Of a DNA stretch of 64,000 nucleotides, positions 10,965-22,971 are shown one piece after another; the stretch's first letter is position 1, and every line of letters begins with the position of its first letter. A program made the translations under genes and the position numbers. A model generated the notes under the pieces. The model worked only from the letters and a program-made list of their open reading frames with translations, ran no database searches and was not told the DNA's origin. Origin of the DNA: Rhizophagus clarus (taxonomy: Eukaryota > Glomeromycota > Glomeromycetes > Glomerales > Glomeraceae). Location of the stretch: NCBI GenBank assembly GCA_015698045.1, contig BLAL01000169.1, forward strand, positions 124,001-188,000, given 5' to 3'.

Positions 10965-12158
10965 TTAGTGTTGCGGGCGAAACCTATGAGTTTCGTCGGG
11001 GGTCGATTCCGAAACTTGGCGAAACTAGTTTCGCCAGACTTCCAAATTTCCGAAGCCTCCAAAACTTCCAAAATATGCCGATACTGACGAAACTTATCGA
11101 AACTAGCGAAACCTCGTATCAAAACTTATTATTGATTAAAACTGTTTTTAAATTATAAATTTTTGCGGAATATTTTAGAATTAAATTACATAAAATTTTA
11201 AAATCTTCCCTATAAAAAATAAATGTCCGGAAAATGTTATCAAAAATGTCTGGAAAATGTCCGGAATAAATCTGGTGTGTCCGGAAAATGTCCACTTTTT
11301 TGGTACATGTCTGACACACTTCTGATACTTAAAATTTTGACATGTCCTAACTTTGTCCTGAATTCGTCCAGTATTTGTTCGGTATAAAATTTTGGACAAA
11401 TTCTGGACAGTTCAACCTGGACAAATTCTGGACATAGTAAAAAAACAAGATAGACAAATTCCGGACATGAAAAAGTTCAGGACAAATTCTGGATACTATT
11501 TCCAAAAAAGGATAAATTAATTTTGTAAAAAAATGCAAAAAGCACAAAACTGACATTCAAAACCTTTTCTGTCGTACTAATTAAAATTGCAGAGCAGGCA
11601 AAAATACTATATATCTATGATATAAAAATTTTTGGTTAAGGAATAATGATATTGATCATCTTTTGTGGCAAAATTTTACGAAAATACATTTCCGGACAAT
11701 TTCAGGACAAATTCCTAATATCCCGAAAATGCAGTGTTTTCGGAACAGTTTCCGGACACACAGTGTCCAGAATTTCCGGACAATATTTTAGAATTTTTTT
11801 CCGGACATTTTCTGGACATTATCCGGACACTTATTTTTTATAGGGCTTTATTGAATGAAATTTATAACCGATTATATATACTTGTATAAACGAATTACAT
11901 TATTTATATAGAATGAAATAAAAAGGAAAAATTTTCTTTAGTTATCAAAAATCTGAAATTCACAATTGATTTGTGGCACGTGATTTTATAGCTCGATTCA
12001 ATTGGTTAATTTTATTATATCACATGACCAACGAGGTTTAAAGTTTCGACAATCGAAAGGTTTCGGCAATTTTGCCTAAGTATCGATCTTTCGAAATTTC
12101 ACCACTTGAAGGACGATACGTTTCAACTTTGTATTTTGGGTTCCGCCCGCAACTATAA
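10965..12158. mobile_element. Candidate GAAAC-rich TIR element containing a nested second element
   Basis: gttgcgggcg at 10970-10979 is matched in inverse orientation by cgcccgcaac at 12144-12153. Flanking bases also agree partly (TTAgtGTTGCGGGCGaAACC against TTAtaGTTGCGGGCGgAACC). Both interiors are rich in CGAAACT-type words. The centre is taken up by the separate TCCGGA-rich element at 11208-11845. TTA/TAA at the borders may be remnants of target duplication. No transposase reading frame is present. Confidence 0.4.
11208..11845. mobile_element. 638-bp non-autonomous TIR transposon, TCCGGA-rich
   Basis: Terminal inverted repeats of about 30 bp begin CCCTATAAAAAATAA(A/G)TG and continue TCCGGAnAATGT. 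The left end is at 11208 and the right end at 11845. Both ends are flanked by CTT (11205-11207 and 11846-11848), a fitting 3-bp target duplication. The interior is packed with variants of tgtccgga and attctggaca: mainly one orientation on the left, the other on the right, with acaaattctggaca copies in the middle. No transposase is encoded; the short reading frames here are repeat translations. Three-bp duplications are typical of PIF/Harbinger-like families, but I cannot assign a superfamily. Confidence 0.7.
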
Positions 12159-13340
12159 AGCACATTGAATAAAGTTTTGAAGAAAGATTACCCAAATGAC
12201 TAATGATATCAGAATGGATGGCAAGAAGTTTTCGAACCAAAAGAAAATGAAAGCTAGCCCAGACGAAGAGATCGCGAAAAATTTTGGAGAACAGAGACAA
12301 GAATAAAAACGTTTATATTAGCCAAGTTTAGGGCTTTAGTTAATTAAATACTCTAATAGATTTTTAAACTATGTATAGTTTTTGTACTAACGTTTTTTTT
12401 TTACAGAGTATAACTTCACATGATGGTTGGTATAGTTGAGATGTCGGCGATAATAATGATGCTTAACGGCTGTGAGTTATAGATACATAAGTGTGATTAT
12501 GTCAGTTAGTACTTTATGTAACAATACTTTTAAAGCTGTACAATAAGTTGCATTTACAGTATATTAAAAGAAAGGAGGAAGGGAGAGTGGGAGTGGAAAG
12601 AAAAGTAAGGGCTGGTAAGAAGAAAGAGTGAGTGACGACAAGAATGAGAGGGAAAGAGAAGGAAGTATTTTACATAAATAAAGCAGATTGATGAGCGAAC
12701 TAATATTTTTTTTTCATATTTTTATCGTTAGGAATGGAAGTCACTTTCCATATTTTTGATTGATTTAAGGTAAAAACGAAGATAATTTAAAAATTCACGA
12801 AATAAAAATGGGAATTACGATTTAAAATTTTTTCTTCCGTGAAAATTAAAATTGTTAGTTCTTCATCAAATTTCAGTTAAAAAAATGATAATCATAAAAA
12901 AGAAATTCATAATGGCGAACCAACCGATGAAACTGATAAAATTTCAATAAACATACGCACGTGTGCTAAAAGTGTACGTTAACTGGTCTGATTTAAATAC
13001 TAGATTTAATGGATGAAAACTTAAAAATTTTTTTGAGGAACAATAATTAAAGTATGCTATAATTTGGTCAAATTTAAATTTCATCATTTGCATTTTCATA
13101 ATTAACAAGCTGTATTTATTTTTTGGCTTTGTTTATTTGGGGGTAAACTTTACAAATTTATTGACAGAATTTATTTTTTTTTTTACTTGATCATATCAGA
13201 TATGTAAAATTTAATTTCTCAGGCGCTAATAATTTAGCGTACAGTACATGTCAAATACAGTAACATTTAGTTTTAAGCAATATTATACGTACTATTGTGG
13301 TATGTTAATATCCAAAAACAATGTTAATTGATCAAAATTA
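12159..13340. other. Intergenic, no gene recognised
   Basis: The only notable structure is a purine-rich tract on the plus strand (about 12566-12670, almost only A and G). No domain-bearing frame on either strand. Confidence 0.5.
12566..12672 (+). repeat. About 105-bp polypurine tract
   Basis: Nearly pure A/G (aaaggaggaagggagagtgg and similar), which could adopt unusual DNA structure. No gene association is visible. Confidence 0.6.
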
Positions 13341-13800
13341 CGCCCAAGTGAAAATTTATCGATCAATTGATTCCAGCGATCGATCGATCATACTTCAATG
13401 GAGTTTGTATTTCCCTTCGGTGTTACAGTTTCATTTATAATTCATAGTGGTCGACACTCGCCAACTTGCCATTTAATTATAAACTTCCTTTATCAATAAA
13501 TGATTATAAAGTACAATATATACACGTAGTACAAACCTAAAATTTAAATTTAAAAAACCCCAAGACGCTAAATATTGATTCCTCAAATCTGGTTTGTTCG
13601 GTGCAAATGCAATCACCTGTAATTTTTATGTGATTTAATTGTTTACTAGAATATTATTTTGATAAAATCATTGCCCGGAAAAATGTGATATGGTTTATCC
13701 CCTCAATGTTGCAAATTGTTGATCGATCGCACGCATACTAACTGTTTCAACTTCAAGCGTAACGGGCTTTAACGGTCTGATATATAGTATTTACAGTAAA
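13341..13800. repeat. Left flank of duplicated unit 1 (3' side of the membrane-protein gene)
   Basis: Contains attgattccagcgatcgatc, atacttcaatg and gttgatcgatcgcac. The same text recurs near 36400-37040 (3' side of the second intact gene), partly near 47690-47860 (3' side of the third) and faintly near 55620. This marks the outer limit of the duplicated segment. Confidence 0.55.
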
Positions 13801-15084
13801 TGAACATAACATGAAGAACTATATACCCATTCGAATATGCAACCAAAGTACATAATAAATTATCCTGTCGTTTTAAATGTCTAAAATATTTTGATAGTAA
13901 GTAAAATATAATAACATACTAATATTCGACTATAGGTTAAGCATGGATGTATCATATATAACTAGAATTTCTTAAATGGTTAAAATGTTTCGTTGCGATT
14001 CATCCTCCTTTATTGCATTAATAGTATTTTGCTCAAATATGCTTGAATAAACTCGTTTAAATTAAACTTTATATACTTATTAAGCATGACTTGAGCTCAT
14101 ATTAATCTTTGGGCCGATTTGACTTTACATGATACGTTATTTTTTTTTCAATTTCACGTTTTCACGTTTAGAAAATTATAAAAATTCAAAAATTTCTGCT
14201 GTTTAACTCCAAATTTTTTGCAATATAAAAACTATACAGCACATCATCAAGTCCGTTCGAATTTTCTATAAAATGTAGTTTTCCATTATCATTTATTATA
14301 GAATAACGCATCACGGTTTTCTCCTTAAGCGTTTTGTTTCAATCTATGAAATCATCCATGAATTTTCTACGCAAACTCCTTTTTGACCCTTTTTTGTTTT
14401 ATTCCGTCTTCTTACTTGAATCCTACTAAACACAATTTCGGAAATCGCGTTCATGCCACTAACTTCTAATGACTTTAACTTTTTCACAAGATCAACTTTC
14501 ATTTTCGCAAGAAATCCGGCTCCATCTGATGATAACTATCTATCATTTTCGATTTTGATACTCTCTCTTCATCATCATATTCAAATCTTCTTCATCTTTA
14601 GTGTATCACGCAATTCTTTTGTTAATCGTATTAACCATCGATTCTGGATGAACATTATTTTTTCTCAATTTGGGTTACTGTCAAGTAGATTTTTCTGAAC
14701 GTAAGTTAGCGATGTTTCTTCCTCCGCAGTCATCTTACTAAATCCTTCCACGGTGTTTCTTTACTTGCTAGTCTCGTCGGCGTTTTTTCTCCATGTCTTA
14801 ATACCTTACTTTCCGTTATTTCAAAAATTCCAGATCTTTTTAACTACCAACCATAAACGAAGCATAATGCAAATTCACGTAAGGAGATCCGTACTTATTT
14901 CGATTGTCTTGTCCCGTGTGGGAAACACCATGTATCTCTTCTATCCTTGCTGCTTCCACTCCTTTTGTAACGACCTTTTACGTCAATCTCTGAGACGAAA
15001 AAAACTAAGACTTCTACTCTTTTGGTAGTCGTAACTCATAATACTTGCACTGTATATAATTTCCATGTATGTTAAGTGACGTAC
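13801..15084. other. Intergenic with possible decayed coding sequence
   Basis: On the minus strand between about 15030 and 14560 short frames (for example around MTAEEETSLTYVQKNLLDSNPN) are separated by stops, suggesting an old gene or transposon fragment I cannot name. Plus-strand frames here look like shadows. Confidence 0.3.
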
Positions 15085-16195
15085 CATATACCTAAATACC
15101 CTCCATAATTTAACGAATGAAGACTAAATCAGTAAAATCAGCTAGGTTTTGAAAAATTTTTATATTTTATACGGTTCCCGTTAAAGAAAATCAATTTTAA
15201 TAAACTTATTTTAATCTGTTGTTGGTATAATGTTTAAATTACTATAGAATTTGACTATATCCTACTTTAGTAAATCACAATTAAGTAAAATAATGTTTGA
15301 TACTGAATTGGAGAATAAATGATCTTTGCTGTCTAGAATTCCATTTCTAATAAAAAGTCATTTGTCATTTATGGAGTTAAGCGATTGATGTTGACAGCTC
15401 ATAATCAGGATAAATAACCGCGTATCCTCCATCCATTGATTCATATACTGTACGTTTCTGAATTTCCTCATTTTCATTTCTTATAAAGAAATATTATGTC
15501 TGATATATATTAAATGAATTTCCTAAATTAAAATATAATGCTTACAATTTGAATTGTTGCAAGAGTAAATAGGTATCATTTATAGGCGTCATATGGAGAA
15601 ATTCATTATCACGATGAATATTATTTAGTGTAATAGAATTTTGGCCAGATTTGTAGTAGTGTTAACAAAAGATGGTCTCAATCTAGTTTTATTATAAAGG
15701 AAACGAATAATAATCTTTATTATTTACGCACATTCGTATATACATTAAATTGATTTATATACATACCTTCGGATTATTCCATCTAAATCCGTTAATAGTT
15801 ATGAGGATTGTTTACACCTTAACGCGATAAGTTAATGTTTTCAAATTAATTTAATAAATGTAACGAAACATGTTCCATTCACTAAAACGTCAAAATAAGC
15901 GAGTTCTTCAACGAGAAGAGGTTTCTCGACAAGAAGCAGTTCAGCTTCCACGTAAGTTATTAACGAATTTTTTTTTTAGGGTAAATCTAAGGTTAAATTT
16001 GAAGAACTATATATTTAATGTATCCGATGAAAGATCAAATCTTCATGGGATAAATAGTACGAATATTCGAAAGACTATCATGCAATCAACATAACGATCT
16101 ATATTTAAAACGCGGGGTTTCAGGTTGTGGTTCTTTGAATGTAATGATGATTTTACTAATAATATCATCGATAAAAATATAACCTCGCTTTGAAA
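15085..16195 (-). pseudogene. Membrane-protein family relic (unit 1), exons 1-3 only
   Basis: Base-level similarity to exons 1-3 of the intact gene at 22972-27502 is evident: the aggtttcaggttgtggttct words of exon 1 (GVSGCGS-like in reverse; protein EPQPETPSTPR), the cagcttccacgtaagttatt segment, the exon-2 region with attatcacgatgaa, and exon-3 words such as ccgcgtatcctccatccatt and cggttcccgtt. The reading frame is broken by many small insertions and deletions, and parts of exons 1 and 3 are missing. Exons 4-9 are absent. It is divergent from the small secreted protein gene at 18570, as in the intact units, so it is the remains of the same pair. Confidence 0.75.
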
Positions 16196-18381
16196 AAGGT
16201 GATTTTATTACAGCTCCGTCATCTAATTCCAGCAAATTTTGTGCCTTATTTTGAATTGATCTTTTCTTTTAAAATTAGGATTATCGTAATAAATTTATCG
16301 TATTTCAACATAAATTATCATATTGCAATTTAAGAATAAAATTACAATCATTATAAACAAAAGCGTTTTTTGGTAAAATTTTCATAACAGGACGTATAAA
16401 AATTTCGACAATTTCACCTGCTGTTTACGGCCTATAAAATGCGGAACGAAAATTTTATCGCGCATTTTATTCCAAAATGTTACAACTTTAACAAATAAAG
16501 GAATTAGCTAAAAAAATAATGAGAAAATGCGGTAAATTATTTTAATTTTTGATGAATTTTGTATTTAAAGTGATGAATGTAATAGTAAATTATATGGATA
16601 CATATAAGAAATGAAAAACAAGTAGAATGTGCAGTTAAACTGACATCGTGTAAATCATTAATGATATCAAATAAAATTTCTTAATGTCAGCCAAAATTAT
16701 GCTCAATTTCTTAAAACTGTCTAATATTTCACGTGATATTTTTAGGAAATTTTGACACAATGCTGGGACTAGGTGATGAAAGCTGTACTTTGATGAATTT
16801 TTTTTTATTTTAAAGAAAAGAAAACCATCTTTAAAAAATGGACCATCCGTAAAATTTTTTAGGGTATGTTTCTAAATTTATTGAACAAGATTATTGAACA
16901 AGATTTTTGAATAAAAAAAAAAAAGGCGTCGATCACTGTTTTTTAATTTCTGTAACAACGCGCCGAAATTTTTCGTGAATAATTTAACTTTTTTTGGATC
17001 TTTTAATCGTTTTTTCTTTATTCTATTATTCATTCAAAACTTTAAAATCAACAAATAATGTCAGACAATTTAATTATTTTTTTTTCTTTTGAATACAAAT
17101 AATAAAAATTTTTTACATTTCATATTTACATAAAAATGATAAAACAATTCTATTACTCTTTTCACTTCCATAATAAGTAATCTTTTCTTTGAAATTATCC
17201 TGAAAATTCTTGGCAAAAATGCGACTTTGAAAAAGATGAAATCTATTTTATCGTATATGTAGTGATGTTGTGATACAAATTTTAGTCGAAATTTTTATAT
17301 TAATTAGCTAATCACAGTAATTGTGCAGTTACAGTATATTTATACAGTATATATGAACAAGATCATTTCTAATTTTGATTTTGTTATTTTGTCATTTACT
17401 TTGACATTTTTGTCGCCATTGTAAACATTTAATTTCTATTTTGTTTTCTACATTGTGAATTAGATTTGTCGGCGTTATTGATGCAGTCTTATCGGTTATG
17501 CAAAAAAAAGCCTAGAAAATTCTAAAATTCTTTCTTTCTTGATTGGTAAAATGAAATAAAGTGAAAAATTGATGAAAATTGATGGATAAGATGCAATATG
17601 CAATATTATATAACGATATCTTTTCTCACACAATATTGTAAACTGATTAGAATAAACAAAAATGTTCAAATTTACGGATAAAATGTCTCATTTAATCCGA
17701 CAAAGAAACGAACAAATAAAATTGTTGTTTTATTATTCCTTTAATATTAAATGCACGTTCATTAATTTATAGTAGTAATATATAAAATCGGTGATGTAAC
17801 CCCAAATATGTACCATTTTTATTCGTATGCGTAAATTCTTTGTATATTTGTTTAATTAGTCAATGAAATCCCTTCAAGGTTGTTCCGTCTGAAATTTCTT
17901 CACAACTTTTTACATTACGCAGATGATTTTTGAAAGAAAATTTGCATAACAAAATTTCTGTTTTTGACTACGATCTCTTCCCTTAATCGGTATCATTTGG
18001 TTGTTTATTTCTATATTTGTTTATTTTTACACTATCAGTTTATACTTTTGTGCATGGTAAACATTTTCCAATTTCTCCATTATAAATGCAGACACATCAT
18101 CACAATGATTTTTTTTGGCAATCTTTCTAATATTAGAAAAGCTAAAAAAACTTTGCTGTTCGACTAATTTGATTTTTTCATGCTAATAAACTTATATTGT
18201 TGAAATAAAATCCAATTAAAAATTTTTGAAATATAATGAAATTAGAAACTTATGCATGCAGTAGAATATTATATTTTTAAATTTTATACGTATTTTTAGA
18301 TCAAAATCAAAAAGAAACAATTAACCACCGAATGTTTATTATGTTTACTGTTCGGTTAATATAAATTCTTTCCTGCGAGAA
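16196..18381. other. Divergent intergenic region of unit 1
   Basis: No gene. The sequence is homologous over much of its length to the regions upstream of the other membrane-protein copies (27503-28620, 42227-44640, 46320-47520, 52480-54360). Shared words are ggtatatttccaaatttattgaacaag, the acgatctcttcccttaatcggtatcatt motif (17967-17996) and the gcatgcaatag-like block. It presumably holds both promoters. Confidence 0.6.
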
Positions 18382-18390
18382 TATAAAAAG
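18382..18390 (+). promoter_or_regulatory. TATA-like element of secreted protein gene 1
   Basis: tataaaaag lies 188 bases before the ATG. Equivalent tataaaagg-type boxes precede the other two paralogues, followed by a similar C/T-rich stretch, so conservation supports a core promoter role. Confidence 0.55.
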
Positions 18391-18569
18391 AGTGAATTCC
18401 GCCACTTTTCTATCCCTCAACCAATTCAACATTCAGTTAATATTAACGAAAACAGCCCTTCTTCTATTCTTCATCGAATTCGGTTAATCATATTAAGAAA
18501 ATAAAATAAATTAATTATCAAAAATATAATAAATTTCTCTTTTTCTTTCTAAAAAACATTAATTTAAAA

Positions 18570-19091
18570 ATGAAATACTTTACGCTTTTTGGTTTTTTTA
18601 TTCTCTCATCTTTCATTACTACTTCATCGGCTTCTCCAAATGGTAGTGAATTATTATCTCAAACGTTCGAAAAACGTAATCAGTGCAAGTGTTCCTTCGC
18701 TATCGCGGATTTCAATTCGGGACCAGTAAAAGGCGTTGTAACTTTCTCTCAGGATGAAAGTGGTTGTACAGAAGTTGCGGGAATATTTAGTAGGGGTTTC
18801 AATGATACACACGCTTCTTACGGGTTTAAAATCGTTGATGAGTGCAACCGTGAACTCTTTGATCTCTCGAATGGGTTGAATATAACCCCAGATGGTTGTG
18901 GTGGCACCAATGCTTTTCGTCACAAATTCAATATAAATATTGACTGTAATAGTAATGGGTTCCTCACAAAAACACTTCACAATAATAAGCGTAACTGTCA
19001 TAGCGATAATAAACTTAGAAAACGTCTTCCTAATGGTGCAATAACCACTCAAAATGGTCAAAGTTCCGGTTACGCTGGGTTAACTAAATAA
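18570..19091 (+). CDS. Secreted SOD-like small protein, copy 1 (Kex2-type sites)
   Basis: A 173-residue intronless protein. Residues 1-21 form a signal peptide (hydrophobic core FFILSSFITTSSA). KR pairs at 35-36, 140-141 and 151-152 are Kex2/furin-type sites. The middle domain, about 37-138 with six Cys, has GPVKGVVTFSQ...VAGIFSRGF...YGFKIV. This resembles the first strands of Cu/Zn superoxide dismutase, but the metal-binding His-x-His is absent (YGFKIV in that place), so catalysis is not expected. The last KR would release a 21-residue peptide, LPNGAITTQN...GYAGLTK, identical in the two paralogues. The signal peptide differs most from the others. It is divergent from a pseudogenised membrane-protein copy. 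Secretion is well supported; the SOD-like fold is tentative and the peptide release is inference. Confidence 0.8.
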   Translation: MKYFTLFGFFILSSFITTSSASPNGSELLSQTFEKRNQCKCSFAIADFNSGPVKGVVTFSQDESGCTEVAGIFSRGFNDTHASYGFKIVDECNRELFDLSNGLNITPDGCGGTNAFRHKFNINIDCNSNGFLTKTLHNNKRNCHSDNKLRKRLPNGAITTQNGQSSGYAGLTK

Positions 19092-20609
19092 ATTTACTAT
19101 TTTATTTTGTTCCCGTTATGTTTTTCTTTATTTTTATGTAATAAACTGAGTTCATTATTGTAAAACTTGCCTCAAATAATAATAAATTTCTTATTATTTT
19201 TAAAATATTTAAACGCATCATGTTAGTTGTTAGTTTAAAACTGTAACGCAATATTAAATAAAGACATATTTAGGAGATGGTAACCTAAAGATAAATGATA
19301 TTATTTAATGTTGTTGAGGAAAATATGTTGTTGTTGACGAATTTCAGTCGTTTTGCTGAACTTGCTGTTTCCGCTGTTCTGTGAAAACTAGTATGGGTGC
19401 AAACGCGTTGTTATTTCTTTTTTGTAGTCCATGAATTTATTGTGTTAAATTAGCAAAAAAATTCTTCTATTAACTTATACTTGGTTCATGATTTGCTTTT
19501 TTTAGTTTCTTATGAAAGTGTATTTTTTTTTAACTGTTAAATCTAGGGCATTATCCTATGTATGGTTTAGGATAATCCATTTTGAAGATGGATCACGATT
19601 CACGAGGATCACGAATTAAAAACGTGGCCCCTGGATAAGATTTTTGCCTTCTCTATATGGCAAGTAAAAATTAAAACTTTTGATCTTATGAAAACTGACT
19701 CAAGAGTACCTTACGTGGCTGGGATAAAACTGCGACCTTATGTATCATGTTACGCACATGGTAGTGGAACATTGTACAACTCGAGAATCATGTTTGCGTA
19801 ATGCCTAAAACATCCAATTCACGTGCCTCCAACATTAATTACATCATAAGCACGTTGTTATCTCACGAATTTTACTAAAATAAAAGTCGTATAGCAAATA
19901 AATAAGCGATGGAATAAATAGAAGATAAATTATATAAATAGAGAAACTACCACAACTTATTTCAAAAAAAAAGAGGTTACCTACTTTGGTTTTTATTTTG
20001 GCTGCGATCCAAAGAACAATGTAGACTGTAGGCAGCTTATGTCATGTTAGAAATTAAATCATCTTATTCATTTAAATTTTTGTAAAAACAATTCATAGCA
20101 ATAGAACTACATGGTTGTAATTGGGGAATATAAGCCACTTAAATGGAAGAACAACGAGATCTCTATCTACAAACGCAAAATATTACAAATTGTATAGAAA
20201 CTTGATCTTTGACATTATTAGTTCACAACAACAAATATAGCGATGGAACAAGGATAACCCATATGTTACTCATACCAGACTGTAACAGACAGTTACGGCC
20301 TACATCAACTACGTATAAATCTGTTAACAACAGTAACATTTTCGTTATTAAGCATATATAGCATTTACCGTAGAAATTCATTTATAACTCCATTATCTGA
20401 AGTAAAAAGTAGATAAAGGGTACGCAGACGGCGTGATCGTAGAAAAATGAAACTTCGTCCTCCTCTGCAATTACTCGAAAATTTAACAATGATTATCATC
20501 AATTACTATTTGAAATAACCTACATACAGTATAAGTCCGAGCGTCGTATGGAATAAAAAGCGTGTAAGAGAATCAACTGACAAATCAGAAAGAACAAGAG
20601 TCTTTAACT
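19092..20609. other. Intergenic, downstream of secreted protein gene 1
   Basis: A polyadenylation-like aataaa lies near 19140. The stretch around 19479-19545 (ttttttagtttcttatgaaag and following) matches 47438-47515 in unit 4, marking common 3' flank of the duplicated unit. A ggatcacgaattaa word at 19606 resembles the ends of the small element at 56766-57198. Otherwise nothing recognised. Confidence 0.45.
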
Positions 20610-20798
20610 ATGCAAATAGAGGAGTTAACTCAACTAACATTCTCTTACATTATTTCAGATCAAGGCAGTAATTCTCTCATCAATCAATCCGACGTACAAT
20701 TGCGTCTTACTCCTCCACCTAGTTCTAACGATAATAATACCAACGACATGGAAGTATACGATTCAGACACGGAAGATAATTTACACGCCTCTATTTAA
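20610..20798 (+). CDS. Possible short gene or exon, unassigned
   Basis: A 62-codon frame starting MQIEELTQLTFSYIISDQ and ending in an acidic, Ser/Pro/Asn-rich tail (VYDSDTEDNLHASI). An attatttcag acceptor-like site lies inside, so only the second half may be an exon. Composition is less biased than the surroundings, the only reason to list it. No homologue recognised; it could be a relic. Confidence 0.2.
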   Translation: MQIEELTQLTFSYIISDQGSNSLINQSDVQLRLTPPPSSNDNNTNDMEVYDSDTEDNLHASI

Positions 20799-21169
20799 TG
20801 TGTCTACACTTTCATACGATCCATGAAATGAATACCCACAGAAACGTCGTACTACTGATCCACACGTGGATCTATTCATTAACAATAATAATATCATCTG
20901 TTATGTATATTACTACAACATCCTACGTCGTATAATACGGAAAATTAATAAAATCGTAATAGATAGTTCGTATATATAGCTGGCTGAGCCAATAGTTATA
21001 GAAAATAGCATGAACAGTCTCGCTTGATTGGTTTTCTAATAGGAAGGGGTTTCATATTTTCTTTAATATAGTCAGCGTCTTTGGTATAGGTCTATCATGT
21101 AAATATGAAATTCGTATCGTCATTATCTAAAAATTATTTCTGTTTTATAATGTCAATAACCGCCAGAAA

Positions 21170-21430
21170 TCAATTCAATTTTTGATACAAATGAAGAAGA
21201 CAAAGAACTTGGTAAGGAAATCGATATGGAAATAAGTGATGGTGATATCGACTTTAATTTTAGATGGTGTTGGGTGGGCATGTGTTGGAAAGTGTTGAAG
21301 ACGATAATCATATAATGCTAGAAGGATCTGAGGAAGCAAAAGAATCAAATTCTGTTTGAAGAGTACAAAAAATGGACAAAAATTCTTGAAAAAGCGGAAC
21401 TCTGTGTTCGACATGATCATCAAAGTAAGT
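21170..21430 (+). pseudogene. Decayed coding fragment, unassigned
   Basis: Plus-strand pieces in changing frames read DTNEEDKELGKEIDMEISDG, then LEDDNHIMLEGSEEAKESNS, then FEEYKKWTKILEKAELCVRHDHQ. The last is reminiscent of repetitive, transposon-associated proteins in this kind of genome, but I cannot name a family. Two frame changes make an active gene unlikely. Confidence 0.25.
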
Positions 21431-22970
21431 TGAATTGTATTGGAAATGAAAAGAATAACGATATTATTATCATCAAGATGGAATATATAAGAGTGCTTCT
21501 GGTGAAAATCTAAATAAAAAGTCTCGATTAGAACAAAATCGAGTTACATACAATTCATTTACCTTTTTAAACTCGACCGCCCGGATTTTTATTTTTTAAA
21601 TTTAAAAATCTTTAACCAATAAAATCTATTTGTTATACTATCAGATGAATAACTTATATGTTAAGAATTTGTACTGCGCATTCATTAATATAAATTATTA
21701 CATATATCAATATATATATATTTGGATTTGCGATTTACCGATCCGGCCGGGGTATAAAAAACCGATTTTATAACTTTGCGTCGCCTTATTTACGTAATTT
21801 GTAAAATTGTACTTATACACTGTTTAATATTATTATACTATACAATCAAAATAATAATAAAATTTATTTTCAATACATGGTTTCGAAATTACATAATATG
21901 TATTCTTCATCAGCAAAAATTTATTTATTGTCGAATAAATTGATTTGCCCCATAATCCTATCCCAACTTGCGCAACAAAGTACATACTGTTATGCCAGTT
22001 CTTTGGGTGCTTATAGGGAATAAGCGGTAGGTATGGTGGTGGTAGCAGAAGGAATTGTTATGATTAAACGTAAATAAAAATGAAATAAAAAATAATAATT
22101 AAATAACGAATAATTCACTAATAATAAACTACGAAGGTTACACAAAAAACCAACTAAAAAAACAACGTAAATCTAACACGATTTACAACACAAATTAAAA
22201 TACAAAAAAAGTGTTAAAATACAATCAAACAACGAGATAACTTTTTATTAATAAACAGTTTTTTATTAATATTCGTAAAAATGCTATCTAATTAACTTTT
22301 ACAACAGAGTGAACATACGCGTTTTTATAACTACTTAAACCACACTAACATATTTAACAAATTAAACATATTGTACATATTGCACATATCGCATTTATTG
22401 CACATATTGCATATGTTTAACATATTTAACATTCGAAACATTGATCTGCAATCATGTGACTTAACCGATCCTTCTTAGTCACGTGTTTCTTGCCGCAACA
22501 ATACGGTATGAAATTCGAAAGTAACATAATTATCGAAAAAACTCATTCGGATCAAAATCCGGCTGCTATTTTTTTTTCATAGTGATGCTAGGGTTACGGT
22601 TAGTGATCAAATCAAAATCGATTTTAATCGACTGAATCAAACTCGACTAAAGAGATCGAGTACTCGAAATTTTTTGGTCGATCATATATATTCGAACAAA
22701 AATGTCGATCATTAATAAAATTGATTAAAATAAATGTAATGAATTACTATTTCTCAGGAGAAACAATGAATATTGAGTAATTTATTTAATGTTTGATGAA
22801 TTGAGATGTAATGATGTACAACAATAAATAACCAATGAATTACGCTTTTTATAATTAAAAAAATTAAATAATAAGATTAAAATAACGATTGTTGCAGTCG
22901 AGTATTTTCTTGGTCGATTTTGGTACCAATTAATCGAACAATAATTTCTAGCAGTCAATTCCTATGCTAA
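21431..22970. other. Intergenic with short tandem and TCGAT-rich repeats
   Basis: Short degenerate tandem words (cacatattg, aacatatttaac) occupy about 22340-22430. A TCGA-rich stretch (22600-22950) contains inversely oriented tcgagtac/ttggtcgat words at both sides and may be a small element reaching the end of the next gene. No gene recognised. Confidence 0.45.
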
Positions 22971-22971
22971 C

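Noticed and set aside
11119-11843. Several short frames on both strands with repeating GHFPD/SGHFQD-like words
   Set aside because: They are translations of the TCCGGACA-type repeat inside a transposon-like element.
14453-15028. Two plus-strand frames of 80-90 codons
   Set aside because: Phe/Leu/Ser-rich, no recognisable domain, and the opposite strand shows decayed coding text; judged shadows.
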